Below, one piece after another: positions 17,251 to 25,699 of a stretch of DNA of 35,235 nucleotides. The notes beneath the pieces are model-generated. The model ran no database searches and was not told where the DNA came from. It saw only the letters and a list, made by a program, of their open reading frames with translations. The stretch comes from Bacteroidia bacterium (GTDB taxonomy: Bacteria; Bacteroidota; Bacteroidia; J057). The stretch covers positions 1 to 35,235 of the forward strand of contig JANQTF010000321.1 of the NCBI GenBank assembly GCA_030731845.1, read 5' to 3'. Position numbers and translations under genes: made by a program. Positions within the stretch are counted from its first letter, which is position 1, and the number at the start of each line of letters is the position of its first letter.

Positions 17251-17332
17251 GGAAAGGAGGTTTTTTATGGGCAAAAACGGACATATTCAGGGCATTTATG
17301 ATCAGCGAAGCAGTACAAACCGATCCATTTGA
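17251..17332 (+). promoter_or_regulatory. Strong Shine-Dalgarno with a 21-codon leader ORF overlapping the relA/spoT start
   Basis: ggaaaggagg (17251-17260) is an almost perfect Shine-Dalgarno sequence 6 bases before an ATG at 17267. That ATG opens a 21-codon frame (MGKNGHIQGIYDQRSSTNRSI) ending in TGA at 17330-17332, in a different frame from the relA/spoT gene that starts at 17298. It could be a translated leader that couples to or competes with the main start. Chance is possible, since most genes here lack such a site. Confidence 0.3.
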
Positions 17333-19523
17333 GCAAGAAATTCTCAGGGCATACCGCCGCATGCTGAGGCCACTGAAAGGACTTCCCAAATCTGAAAAAA
17401 AAGCGATCCGCGCCGCGTTTGAAATGGCTAGGGAAGCCCACTCCAGCATGCGCCGAAAGTCTGGAGAGCCTTATATCCTACATCCGCTCGAAGTGGCTCG
17501 AATCGTGGTCGTAGAGATGGGCCTCGTGGATATGACCAGCGTGATTTGCGCCCTGCTCCACGACGTCGTGGAGGACACCGAAATTGAATTGGAAGACATT
17601 CGCAGAGAATTTGGCAACAAAGCCATGGCCATCATCAACGGCCTCACCAAAATCTCGACGAGTCCCGGCCTCGACGATAAGCTCGTGTCCCAACAAGCCG
17701 AGACGTTTCGCAAGATCCTTCTCACCATTTCTGATGACATCCGGGTGGTGCTCATCAAGCTTGCCGACCGCTTGCACAATATGCGCACCATGGGTGCCAT
17801 GCGCGAGGAAAGTATGCGCAAAATCACCTCCGAGACGCTCTACATCTATGCGCCTCTTGCGCACCGACTTGGGCTCTACGAAATCAAAACCGAGCTGGAG
17901 GATCTCTCTTTTAAATTTTCCAATCCCGCTCTCTATCAGGAAATTGGCGATAAAATTGAGGCAAAAAAAGAGGAAGCCCAACTCTATATTGAGCGCTTTA
18001 TCAGAAATATTCGAGACGCCCTCAGAAATTCAAAAATCGATTTTATCATCAAAAGTCGATATAAATCGATCTACTCCATTTACTCCAAAATGGAGCGCAA
18101 AAACCTGCCCTTCGAGGAGGTATATGATATTTATGCCGTCAGGATCATTATCCAAAACGAAGTAGTTGATGAATGCTGGCGCGTGTATGCCATCGTATCA
18201 AGACTCTACAAGCCCAACCTGAAGCGACTGCGCGACTGGATCACGGTGCCCAAGGAAAATGGCTACGAGGCTATCCATACCACCCTCATGGGCCCCAAAG
18301 GCAAATGGGTGGAAGTGCAGATTCGAACCAAACGGATGGACGATGTGGCCGAAAAAGGAATCGCTGCCCACTGGAAATACAAAGACAACGGCGAGGTGCA
18401 AGATGACCTGCTCACCCAATGGATCGGGCGCATCAGGGATATTCTCGAAAATCCAAACCTCAATGCGCTGGAAGCAGTCACAGAATTCAAAGCCAGCCTT
18501 ACCCCAGAAGATGTATTCGCATATACGCCCAAGGGAGAACTTGTCAGGCTGCCTTTTCATTCCACAGTCCTTGATTTTGCTTATAAAATCCATACGAAAC
18601 TAGGTGACACCGCCATTGGCGCCAAGCTCAATACCAAGGTAGTACCGCTAGACACAAAGGTGCAGCCCGGCGATCAGGTGGAGATCATCAACTCCAAAAA
18701 ACCTCATGTAAAGGAAGATTGGCTCAGGTTTGTCATCACACCCAAAGCCAAAGACAGCATTCGCAATGCCCTGCGACGTGAGCGCAAAGAGGTCGTAGAA
18801 TCAGGCATCAAGATGTTTCGATGGAAGGCACGGACATTTGACATGGACGAAAACCACCCGATTCTCGATGAACTGATCGCCTACTTCATGATGCCCTCAG
18901 CAGAAGAATTTTTCTTCAGACTTGGCAATCACAATATCGACTCAGACAAAATTCTGGAATTTATCGAGTTGAAACGGGGAGGAAACAACATTCCCCCGCT
19001 GCCCAGTACGACCTTCTCTCTGCTCCCAGAACAACCTCAAGAGGGCATAGACACCGACATGCTTGTGCTCGGTGACCATGCCAACATCGACAAAACGCTA
19101 CTTGCCACCTGCTGTAATCCCATTCCTGGCGACGAGATTCTCGCCTATGACGAGGGCGACAAAATCACCATCCACAGAGCCAGTTGCAAAGAGGCCATTC
19201 AACTCATGTCGGCCTTTGGGTCACGCATTATCAAGGCTAAATGGCATTCCAAAGCCTCCTCAAGCGTTGAGTTTCTCGTAGCAGTGCGTGTGCAAGGCCT
19301 CGATAAGAAAGGAATGTTGATCGACCTGATCCGCATCATCTCACAGCGGATGAAGCTCAACATGAGGGGAGTAACCATCGAAAGTGATCAGGGTATGTTT
19401 GATGGCTTGTTTAAAATCTATGTTGGCAGCTCCGAGGAACTCGACAAGCTCATCAAGGCGATCAAAGGTCACGAAAACGTGTACACTGTAGCCCGTTTTG
19501 ACCCTCAGCACGAAAATAAATAG
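17298..19523 (+). CDS. Bifunctional (p)ppGpp synthetase/hydrolase, RelA/SpoT family
   Basis: 741 residues. It makes and degrades the alarmone (p)ppGpp. The HD hydrolase domain has H62 in LHPLEVARI, H88-D89 and E92-D93 in LLHDVVEDT, so hydrolysis looks intact. The synthetase domain has R254 and K256 in SRYKSIYSIYSKM, then VYDIYAVRIII and EVQIRTKRMDDVAEKGIAAHWKYK (from E339). A TGS domain lies at about 400-465 (EDVFAYTPKGELVRLP). A conserved cysteine segment follows at about 605-650 (ATCCNPIPGDEI, HRASCKEA) and an ACT domain ends the protein (VQGLDKKGMLIDLI). The layout is the long bifunctional Rel type, often the only such enzyme in Bacteroidota. The gene diverges from tRNA-Leu. Confidence 0.96.
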   Translation: MISEAVQTDPFEQEILRAYRRMLRPLKGLPKSEKKAIRAAFEMAREAHSSMRRKSGEPYILHPLEVARIVVVEMGLVDMTSVICALLHDVVEDTEIELEDIRREFGNKAMAIINGLTKISTSPGLDDKLVSQQAETFRKILLTISDDIRVVLIKLADRLHNMRTMGAMREESMRKITSETLYIYAPLAHRLGLYEIKTELEDLSFKFSNPALYQEIGDKIEAKKEEAQLYIERFIRNIRDALRNSKIDFIIKSRYKSIYSIYSKMERKNLPFEEVYDIYAVRIIIQNEVVDECWRVYAIVSRLYKPNLKRLRDWITVPKENGYEAIHTTLMGPKGKWVEVQIRTKRMDDVAEKGIAAHWKYKDNGEVQDDLLTQWIGRIRDILENPNLNALEAVTEFKASLTPEDVFAYTPKGELVRLPFHSTVLDFAYKIHTKLGDTAIGAKLNTKVVPLDTKVQPGDQVEIINSKKPHVKEDWLRFVITPKAKDSIRNALRRERKEVVESGIKMFRWKARTFDMDENHPILDELIAYFMMPSAEEFFFRLGNHNIDSDKILEFIELKRGGNNIPPLPSTTFSLLPEQPQEGIDTDMLVLGDHANIDKTLLATCCNPIPGDEILAYDEGDKITIHRASCKEAIQLMSAFGSRIIKAKWHSKASSSVEFLVAVRVQGLDKKGMLIDLIRIISQRMKLNMRGVTIESDQGMFDGLFKIYVGSSEELDKLIKAIKGHENVYTVARFDPQHENK

Positions 19524-19557
19524 GAACCATCCGGATTATTGACAAATACTACCCTGA

Positions 19558-19600
19558 GAAAAGCCCGACATCTCGCCGATGCTGGGCTTTTCTTTATTTA
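19558..19600 (+). terminator. Terminator after the relA/spoT gene
   Basis: gaaaagccc (19558-19566) pairs with gggcttttc (19584-19592) and a T-rich tail follows. It lies 35 nt after the stop codon. The AT-rich stretch from here to 19793 holds no further gene and probably contains the promoter for 19794, though no exact TAnnTTTG is present. Confidence 0.85.
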
Positions 19601-19793
19601 TACAACAGGATTTTTTGATCCTGTTCCAACCCTCATTAACGTGCTTTGTCCTTTATGTATGGGGCGTTTCTGAAGGTGATTATTAATTCATTTATTTGTA
19701 TTTTATTTTTTTGTGTTTTATTCAAAATAAAAAACAAATTTCCCGTAGAGTCGTAAACCACTCTATACCAAGAACCACTAACGTCTTTCACTT

Positions 19794-20015
19794 ATGCCTC
19801 TTATTCTACTCCTTTGCCTAATTGGCGGATGCCTCCTCGCCATTTTTCCAAAGACAGGAATCGCTGTGATCATTGTCACCTCTGTGTGGGTAGGAAGCAA
19901 GTCGATCCCTCATCCAAAGAAGAGCCATGTCATAGAAGAATCGGAAAAAAGTATGTATGTTGCCCAGCAAGATCCAGAACAAGAATCATCGCCATGGCTT
20001 ACGCGCATTTCCTAA
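19794..20015 (+). CDS. Small hydrophobic protein, function unknown
   Basis: 73 residues. Residues 2-33 are strongly hydrophobic (PLILLLCLIGGCLLAIFP, then GIAVIIVTSVWVG), enough for one long or two short membrane segments. A charged tail rich in K, E and Q follows. The frame is the first ATG after a long AT-rich leader, and it overlaps the start of the next gene by 22 nt in another frame, a layout that permits translational coupling. I recognise no family. It could also be a spurious frame in the leader of the lipoprotein gene. Confidence 0.45.
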   Translation: MPLILLLCLIGGCLLAIFPKTGIAVIIVTSVWVGSKSIPHPKKSHVIEESEKSMYVAQQDPEQESSPWLTRIS

Positions 20016-20680
20016 CCCGACTCACCTTGTTTGGCCTTCTTTCCGGCTTATTGTTCAGCTGTGATGATCAGGCCCGGCAGCAGGGTGAAGCTGCCTTTCG
20101 AGACCCACGCTATGAGGTGGTGCCAGCCTTGGCAAATGATTCGCAGGTCTATTTTTATCTTGCCATCAACGGAGGGGAGATTCTCTCCACCGACAGCCTC
20201 GCATTTACTATTCGTGATCTCGGGGAGGGCCAATATGTGCAATATGAGTTGTACAACTCCTACCTCAACACTCGGAAACACATAGAACTTGACGTTCTGG
20301 AAACCTTCATCGATACCGGTGATACGATTCTGCGGCAAAAGGTGAGAGACCAACGATTTGAAGTGAATGGTGATACCGTGAAGCTCCTGCGCTTCGATAC
20401 GAAAGCAGTTTCCCTCCACGAAGTATATGAAGTCGCAGTAGGAGATACTACCTACCTTGTGTATAATCTCTATGGATTTGCCCACGAAACCGACTTTGAA
20501 GCTTCTCACCGGATATTCTGGACCCAGGAATTTGGCTCCTTCCTCATTTGGCAGGGAAAATGGATGACCCTTGAGTTGGCTGGAGCCAGGCACCCAATTA
20601 ACCAGGATGCCCTCATGGCCCTGCGCACCGAAATTAGAAGCAGGTTAGCCATTCCTTTTCCGCCAGCGCAGCTCCCTTGA
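19994..20680 (+). CDS. Lipoprotein, possible CpcT/CpeT-like fold
   Basis: 228 residues from the ATG at 19994, where a lipoprotein signal starts and ends in lipobox LLFSC (C23). Upstream in-frame codons (from 19814) are arginine- and cysteine-rich and look non-coding. The mature part is an acidic beta-rich domain (QYVQYELYNSYLNTRKHIEL, DTVKLLRFDTKAVSLHEVYE, FGSFLIWQGKWMTLELAG). Its order of strands and aromatic residues loosely suggests a lipocalin-like CpcT/CpeT fold, but I cannot confirm that. It overlaps the small membrane ORF by 22 nt and converges on arfB. Function unknown. Confidence 0.75.
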   Translation: MAYAHFLTRLTLFGLLSGLLFSCDDQARQQGEAAFRDPRYEVVPALANDSQVYFYLAINGGEILSTDSLAFTIRDLGEGQYVQYELYNSYLNTRKHIELDVLETFIDTGDTILRQKVRDQRFEVNGDTVKLLRFDTKAVSLHEVYEVAVGDTTYLVYNLYGFAHETDFEASHRIFWTQEFGSFLIWQGKWMTLELAGARHPINQDALMALRTEIRSRLAIPFPPAQLP

Positions 20681-20723
20681 TGTCGGAAGACTGGTATCCT
20701 GTTCATTCAAACAGCCGTCATGC

Positions 20724-21134
20724 CTACCAATCCACCCGGCGGTTATTTTTTCTCAGGCTTTGCCAGTTTTTGTCTTGCAATCGCTTCTCCTTCACAGAGC
20801 GGGGAACTGCTGTTTTTCTCCGAAGTTTGGGCGGCGTGAGTGCCGTTTCTACCAGTCTGTGAAGCCGTGCAGTCACAATTTCTTTGTTTTTGAGCTGTGA
20901 GCGAGTTTCCTCGCAGCTAAGCTGAAGGATGCCTTCCTGGCTGATATAGGTTTTTAGCTTCTCGAGGATCAACTCTTTTTGGTACTCACGCAGCACCTGA
21001 GAGGCGCCAACATCCCACCTGAGCCAGGCTTTGGTCGATACTTTGTTCACGTTCTGCCCTCCTTTTCCGCCACTGCGGGCAAAGGTAAATGTCAATTCCG
21101 GGCTCAGGTCCATCTTGATGCTGATTCTATCCAT
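20724..21134 (-). CDS. arfB: Alternative ribosome-rescue factor ArfB (peptidyl-tRNA hydrolase, RF-1 domain)
   Basis: 136 residues, the usual length for ArfB/YaeJ. It frees stalled ribosomes that lack a stop codon by hydrolysing peptidyl-tRNA. The catalytic GGQ is at 25-27 inside ARSGGKGGQNVNKVSTKA. The codon-recognition domain of true release factors is absent. The C-terminal tail is basic (RRKTAVPRSVKEKR, LRKNNRRVDW), as required for insertion into the empty mRNA channel. It is the last gene of a minus-strand group but is separated from the acyltransferase by a terminator, so it probably has its own promoter in 21135-21245. Confidence 0.93.
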   Translation of the reverse strand: MDRISIKMDLSPELTFTFARSGGKGGQNVNKVSTKAWLRWDVGASQVLREYQKELILEKLKTYISQEGILQLSCEETRSQLKNKEIVTARLHRLVETALTPPKLRRKTAVPRSVKEKRLQDKNWQSLRKNNRRVDW

Positions 21135-21245
21135 TCAGGTACATATCGGGCAAATTACCGACTCTCAGGACGGCAAATAGAACGAAAAGTTACCTTTTCA
21201 AAGGCCTTCGGTTGTTTTTCTGCTTTTCCCCCTTCCCCGCTTGCT

Positions 21246-21276
21246 AAAAAACGCTCCAGTACAACATACTGGAGCG
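21246..21276 (-). terminator. Terminator downstream of the acyltransferase gene
   Basis: cgctccagta (21252-21261) pairs perfectly with tactggagcg (21267-21276) around a 5-base loop. On the minus strand it is followed by six T residues (plus-strand A run 21246-21251). It lies about 150 nt after the acyltransferase stop. The 150 bases between hold nothing I can name. Confidence 0.85.
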
Positions 21277-21427
21277 CCTACCTTTACCAAATACCTTAAT
21301 GAGGAACGCAAATGAGTACCTTCTGTCCGCAAGTTGAGGGCGCAGTTTTAGCCAAATGTGAAGCGAAAGCTAAGGTTTGAAAAGATATCAACCAGGATCA
21401 TCCTGCTATGACCCCGCAAGACAAGGG

Positions 21428-22561
21428 TTAGTCATACTGCTCCCGGTTCCAGACAGGCGCTGCATAGATCTGAAGAAACTGCTTTTTCAGCGCTTCTGGA
21501 TCACCTTTCCGCTTGGCAAGCTGCCCGACCATGTGGGCATCGAAGGCTTGCTTATCCATCTCGCTGTAGGCTGCGGCATGGCGCTCGTTTCCTTCCAGAT
21601 AATCGACGGCGATGAAATTGGAGGGCCAAAGGCGAAAGTGCAGATGAATCTCTTTATCCAGAGCATCAGCGAGCTCGCGAAGCCACACATTGAGATTGCG
21701 CGGCTCTGGCAATTCGTCTATCCATTCATTCACCGGCCTCCCAAAAGCCAAATGGATCCGCCCCTTTGGATCACGAATACCTCGGATCATGCCGACCTTG
21801 TCGTCTTTTTCATAGGGAATACCCGCATGAAGGTGACAAAGCTCCTCGGCCTTGAGGCCGTCGCAAGGATCATATTCATACGATACCGCCATGGGAATCA
21901 GATTGAGCCGTCGGAAATTTTCTTTGGCATCGCCTTTTCCACTGATATTCAGCATTTTCAGCAGGCCAGTATGGGTTTCGTCATTGCCGTCTTTGGTTCT
22001 ACCGCTTCGTTGGGCAATCCATACAGAATCTATTTCCTCCACAATCTGATCGCGAATATACTGGGATAAGCGCTGCGAATAGGCCATCAGGTCGCTTCTC
22101 GCCACTTCGCGGTGCACAATGAAACTCTTGTTGAGCTTCATAAGATCGGTGACCAAGCCCGACACAAGCAGGTTATCGCCAATCGCAATTTTTGTGGTAT
22201 GAAAGCCTTGCTCCTTCAGGATGACATTCAAAATGCCGGGATCCAGAATGATGTCGCGGTGATTGGAGAGGAATGTGTATTGTCGATCGGGGTGGAGCTT
22301 GTCTATGCCATCAATGGTGACTTCACCCGCGCTGTCGGCGAGCATTCGCCTGATGGCATGGCGAATATATTCCTCCTGAAATTGCTCTACGCTTCTAATG
22401 TTTGAAAATCTCTCGACAATGGTCTCTCCACTTTGTTCTGGAAAGAGATACTGCATGAGCATAAAAAAGGAAGGCTTCTCGCTTAGCCGTTGCAGTACCT
22501 CAGGGACTTCTTCATCAAAATATGGGCGAATGTGATCGTAGGATAGTGGCAAATCGTTCAT
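21428..22561 (-). CDS. PlsC-like acyltransferase (glycerol-phosphate/lysophosphatidate type)
   Basis: 377 residues. It would transfer an acyl chain to a glycerolipid precursor at the inner membrane. Motif I reads SNHRDIILDPGIL (H101, D107), motif II NKSFIVHRE, motif III WIAQRSGRTKDG and motif IV LIPMAVSYEYDP. All are PlsC-domain hallmarks in the usual order, but the histidine-aspartate spacing is H-x5-D instead of H-x4-D. I recall similar HRDIxLD variants in Bacteroidota. A long N-terminal helical stretch precedes the domain and no clear membrane segment is seen. Phosphatidic-acid synthesis is a reasonable guess, but another acyl acceptor is possible. Confidence 0.83.
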   Translation of the reverse strand: MNDLPLSYDHIRPYFDEEVPEVLQRLSEKPSFFMLMQYLFPEQSGETIVERFSNIRSVEQFQEEYIRHAIRRMLADSAGEVTIDGIDKLHPDRQYTFLSNHRDIILDPGILNVILKEQGFHTTKIAIGDNLLVSGLVTDLMKLNKSFIVHREVARSDLMAYSQRLSQYIRDQIVEEIDSVWIAQRSGRTKDGNDETHTGLLKMLNISGKGDAKENFRRLNLIPMAVSYEYDPCDGLKAEELCHLHAGIPYEKDDKVGMIRGIRDPKGRIHLAFGRPVNEWIDELPEPRNLNVWLRELADALDKEIHLHFRLWPSNFIAVDYLEGNERHAAAYSEMDKQAFDAHMVGQLAKRKGDPEALKKQFLQIYAAPVWNREQYD

Positions 22562-22617
22562 GGAGATAGGTTCGGGCAGAAAGATAGAGAAATCTAGTCA
22601 AGTCTCCGTTTTTCGAC

Positions 22618-23052
22618 TCATGGAATGGAGAGATTCTCCTGAGGAAGCAGGTTATCTGCCAGGATGACGTTCTCCAACACAAGATCTTCACAAGATTTAC
22701 AAGCCAGTCCGGTTTTGTATCCCCTGATGGTGAGATTTTTGAGGGTAACGTGCGAAGCCTGATCCACAAAGATAGCCACACCGGAATAGCCGCCTTTCTC
22801 CTCATTGCTGTTTGCCCCTTGAAGCACGGCCCCTTGAAAATCAATGACAAGGTCACGCCCCAGGATGGTGAGCACCGCCGAAGCCGTGCTATCGATCCCG
22901 GGGATAAAGTAAGTTCCCTCGCGCACAAAGGCCGATTTTCGGATTGACATACCTCGGGTGAGGGTCAACTCTTCGTTTTCCCCGCCACACCCGGTTATCA
23001 GCAGGCTGAGGGTAGCCAGTATCACAAACCATGTCCTTAGGGCAGCATTCAT
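22618..23052 (-). pseudogene. Truncated right-handed beta-helix lipoprotein
   Basis: 144 residues. It has a lipoprotein signal with lipobox LITGC (C22), then a start resembling secreted right-handed parallel beta-helix proteins: GTYFIPGIDSTA, LVIDFQGAVLQG, VAIFVDQASHVTLKNLTIRG, CEDLVLENVILADN. Related proteins normally continue for several hundred residues of further helical turns. This frame stops after about three turns. I looked at the other minus-strand frames downstream and saw no continuation, so a deletion is likelier than a frameshift. Only 56 nt separate the stop from the acyltransferase start. It may be a relic, or a genuinely short lipoprotein. It lies 44 nt after the DUF3570 gene. 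Confidence 0.6.
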
Positions 23053-23096
23053 GGGCGAAAATTACAGAAGCGAAGCAACTGATTCAACCTATTCCG

Positions 23097-24302
23097 TTAA
23101 ATTCGGAAGCCGACGCCCAAAGTAAAGCTATTGGCATCCAATCCATCGGAGCGAAGGAATCGAGAATAGCGCAGATCAATGCGCTCCCACATCGCAATTC
23201 GTGCAGCACCCATCTTCCATCTGCCGAGGCCATACAGCGGTGTGATAGAGAGCCCGGCTCCGAATTGCTGGCTGATAAAGCCCGACAAATCGTAGTCGGA
23301 GCTGTAGTAGCGATCGCTGGATTCATGCTCTCCATAAGCAGCAAACCATTGGGCTGCTCCCTGCCAGTGAAACCGGTAAAAAGGGAAGATGCTCACGAAT
23401 GAAAACATTTTCAACGGGGCCTCTATCATCGCCGTGTGGCCCACAATCCCCCAACTGTCCCAATAAAACCGATAAAAGCCCCGCAACACCAGAAAATCGG
23501 TGGCATAATAGTGCAGCCTAGCTGCAATCGGCATTTTGATGCGCCAAAGGGGCAGCTTCTCAATGCGGGGCAGCAGATCGTTTTGAAAATATACCCGATG
23601 AAAAGCGGTGGACAATAAGCCTTGTTGCACCACGGGCTCCCAGGTCACAGAAAATTGCATGCGAGGGTTGATGGGCTGCGCCCATGTGGTGGCGATCTGG
23701 AGCGATCGGCGCTTATTGGTAGGCACAGAGGCCAAGCCAGGCGCTCGTAATTCTTCCGGAAAAATCACCAGCCAGGTGTCTAAAAACAAGCTTCCGCGAA
23801 TGGAGAGTTCCTTCAGGCCGTCGGTGCTGCGCCGATACCAGCTCCCGGTGAGCGAGGTAGAGAGGTAGTCCGACTCAAAGGAGCCTCCTCCCCCGGCCGA
23901 CCATCCGCTGCGCTTGGTGTCGCGCCCGTAGCCCACGTGCAGGTACACGCGAGAGTCTTTTTGTGAGGCAGAGGAGAGATAGCTGTCAATATTGTCGGTG
24001 GAGGCAGATGAGTAGTGATTGAGGCTGCTGGCAACTTCCATCCGCGCGATGCTATCGAGGGGAACAAGCACCAGAATGGCGGCGCCCATGTCGGTGAGTT
24101 CTTCCGTGCCGATGCCTCCGGTGACGGCTGCGTGCTGCCCGTCTTGCTCATAGTAATGAAACAAAAAATCGGCCTCAACCTGCTTTTTCTGAGGAAATGG
24201 CTTAACCAGGGCGCTATCGGTCTGCGCCCGGATCGCTACGGTGGTCAAGAGCAATAAAGCGATGATCCATCGTTTCGGTAGTGGCTCATGGTGCTGGTTC
24301 AT
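23097..24302 (-). CDS. DUF3570 family outer-membrane beta-barrel protein
   Basis: 401 residues from the ATG at 24302. A TTG at 24320 is the only longer start. A signal peptide (RWIIALLLLTTVAIRAQ) directs export. The family signature is VTGGIGTEELTDMG, followed by SSASTDNIDSYLSSASQKDSR. The rest is a string of amphipathic aromatic strands ending in GVGFRI, with a terminal hydrophobic residue as in outer-membrane barrels. DUF3570 genes often lie near DUF4266 and ApbE genes, but neither is present here. A promoter is visible just upstream (24350-24384). Function unknown. Confidence 0.82.
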   Translation of the reverse strand: MNQHHEPLPKRWIIALLLLTTVAIRAQTDSALVKPFPQKKQVEADFLFHYYEQDGQHAAVTGGIGTEELTDMGAAILVLVPLDSIARMEVASSLNHYSSASTDNIDSYLSSASQKDSRVYLHVGYGRDTKRSGWSAGGGGSFESDYLSTSLTGSWYRRSTDGLKELSIRGSLFLDTWLVIFPEELRAPGLASVPTNKRRSLQIATTWAQPINPRMQFSVTWEPVVQQGLLSTAFHRVYFQNDLLPRIEKLPLWRIKMPIAARLHYYATDFLVLRGFYRFYWDSWGIVGHTAMIEAPLKMFSFVSIFPFYRFHWQGAAQWFAAYGEHESSDRYYSSDYDLSGFISQQFGAGLSITPLYGLGRWKMGAARIAMWERIDLRYSRFLRSDGLDANSFTLGVGFRI

Positions 24303-24349
24303 CAGGCAAAGGGATGACAAGATGGGCGTTTTGAATGGAAGGAGGAGGT

Positions 24350-24384
24350 CAAATGTAGGATTTCACCCTGATCCTGCCAACAAA
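24350..24384 (-). promoter_or_regulatory. Bacteroidota-type promoter for the DUF3570 gene
   Basis: Read on the minus strand, TTTG (24381-24384) is followed after 23 bases by TACATTTG (24350-24357), an exact TAnnTTTG. The gene starts about 48 bases further on, at 24302. The element spacing is the same as in the tRNA-Leu promoter. Confidence 0.5.
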
Positions 24385-24534
24385 ATACGGGCTTCCTAAG
24401 AGTTTTGAAAAGATCAGAGGCAGAATCGTTTAGACAAACTTCTTTATCCAAAAATTGGGATTCGTGAATAAAATAGCGTCATTAAAAAAATAGAACAACC
24501 TTTTCAATCATTCACCCCTGTAAATGTCAACTAC

Positions 24535-25680
24535 ATGAATAACCAACCCGTCATCCTCCAATGGATTCTGCTTGCCGCGATGCTTTGCGTGGCACAAAGT
24601 ATGCGTTCGCAAACCCTCACAAACCGAAGCAATCTCACGGTGCAAACAGGTGCTGTGGTCACGGTAGAGGGAAATTTGGTCAATGAAGCTGCCGGCGTTC
24701 TGAGCCTGGATGGCAGGCTTGAGCTTGAGGGAAACCTTGTCAATAATAGCAGTGCCCCCTTCAGCTCCGGGAGCGGAGAGGTGCAGCTTTCTGGCTCTTC
24801 GCTGCAGCAAATCGACGGAACCAACGCCAGCCGATTCTACCAACTCACCCAGAATAATGCCGCAGGCACGCTGCTCAATCAATCAATTAGCGTTGAAAAC
24901 GATCTCACGTTTCTGGCGGGCTCCATTGACCTCAATGCGCAGTCGATAAATCTGGGGGCCACAGGTGAAATCATGGGCGAATCCGGTCTTAACCGGATCT
25001 ATGGGACAACAGGATCTGTGGAAGCAACTCGGGAGCTCAATGCTCCCAGTGGCGACAACATTGCCGGAATGGGCCTAGCGATTAGCAGCAGCGCCAACCT
25101 CGGCCTTACCAGCATTGTGCGCAGTCATGCCCCCATGCCAGTAGGCACAGGAAGCAGCATCGAACGGTCATTCGACATTCAACCGACCAACAACACCAAT
25201 CTGGAAGCCACACTCAGAATCGACTATTTTGACGAAGAACTCAATGGACAGAACCCAACCACGCTCACTCAATGGAGAAAAGCCAACGGCGCCATCAACT
25301 GGACCCCGGGACTGGTTTCGGCAAGCGGCGCAGGGTTTGTGGAAGGCGGACCCTACGAATTCATGGCCTTGTGGACACTCAGTGCAGATGGCACTTCGGC
25401 CATCGGTGATCAGCTGTCCACCCTCGGTGTGAACATTTACCCTAACCCCCTACGGAGCGGCGATCAGCTTAGCCTTGATGGATTGCAGCAGGGAACGTAC
25501 CAACTATCCCTTTTTGACCTGCGTGGGAGAAAGGTCTGGGAAACCAGGAGTACCGTTTCTTCGGTGAGCACCCACCAGACCTACCGCCTTCCCGCACTTT
25601 CTGAGGGCATGTACACCCTTCAGGTGCAATCCTCGCGTCATGCGCCGTCAAGCACCCTGATCCAGATTCAATCCAATTAA
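24535..25680 (+). CDS. T9SS type-A sorting-domain surface protein
   Basis: 381 residues. A signal peptide (WILLAAMLCVAQSMRSQ) is followed by a beta-rich region with repeated EGNLVN segments (VTVEGNLVNEAAG, LELEGNLVNNSSA) and many Ser, Thr and Asn residues, like an adhesin-type repeat fold. The last 85 or so residues are a type-A C-terminal signal for the type IX secretion system: NIYPNPLRSGDQLSL, YQLSLFDLRGRKVW, LSEGMYTLQVQ. The product should cross the outer membrane by T9SS, and the signal is normally removed with attachment or release. The gene downstream starts 19 nt after the stop. No enzyme domain is seen. Confidence 0.87.
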   Translation: MNNQPVILQWILLAAMLCVAQSMRSQTLTNRSNLTVQTGAVVTVEGNLVNEAAGVLSLDGRLELEGNLVNNSSAPFSSGSGEVQLSGSSLQQIDGTNASRFYQLTQNNAAGTLLNQSISVENDLTFLAGSIDLNAQSINLGATGEIMGESGLNRIYGTTGSVEATRELNAPSGDNIAGMGLAISSSANLGLTSIVRSHAPMPVGTGSSIERSFDIQPTNNTNLEATLRIDYFDEELNGQNPTTLTQWRKANGAINWTPGLVSASGAGFVEGGPYEFMALWTLSADGTSAIGDQLSTLGVNIYPNPLRSGDQLSLDGLQQGTYQLSLFDLRGRKVWETRSTVSSVSTHQTYRLPALSEGMYTLQVQSSRHAPSSTLIQIQSN

Positions 25681-25699
25681 CCCCCAAACCCAATTCAAG

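Noticed and set aside
22515-22928. Minus-strand frame as a continuation of the beta-helix lipoprotein after a frameshift
   Set aside because: The translated residues beyond the stop do not resemble beta-helix repeats and run into the acyltransferase gene.
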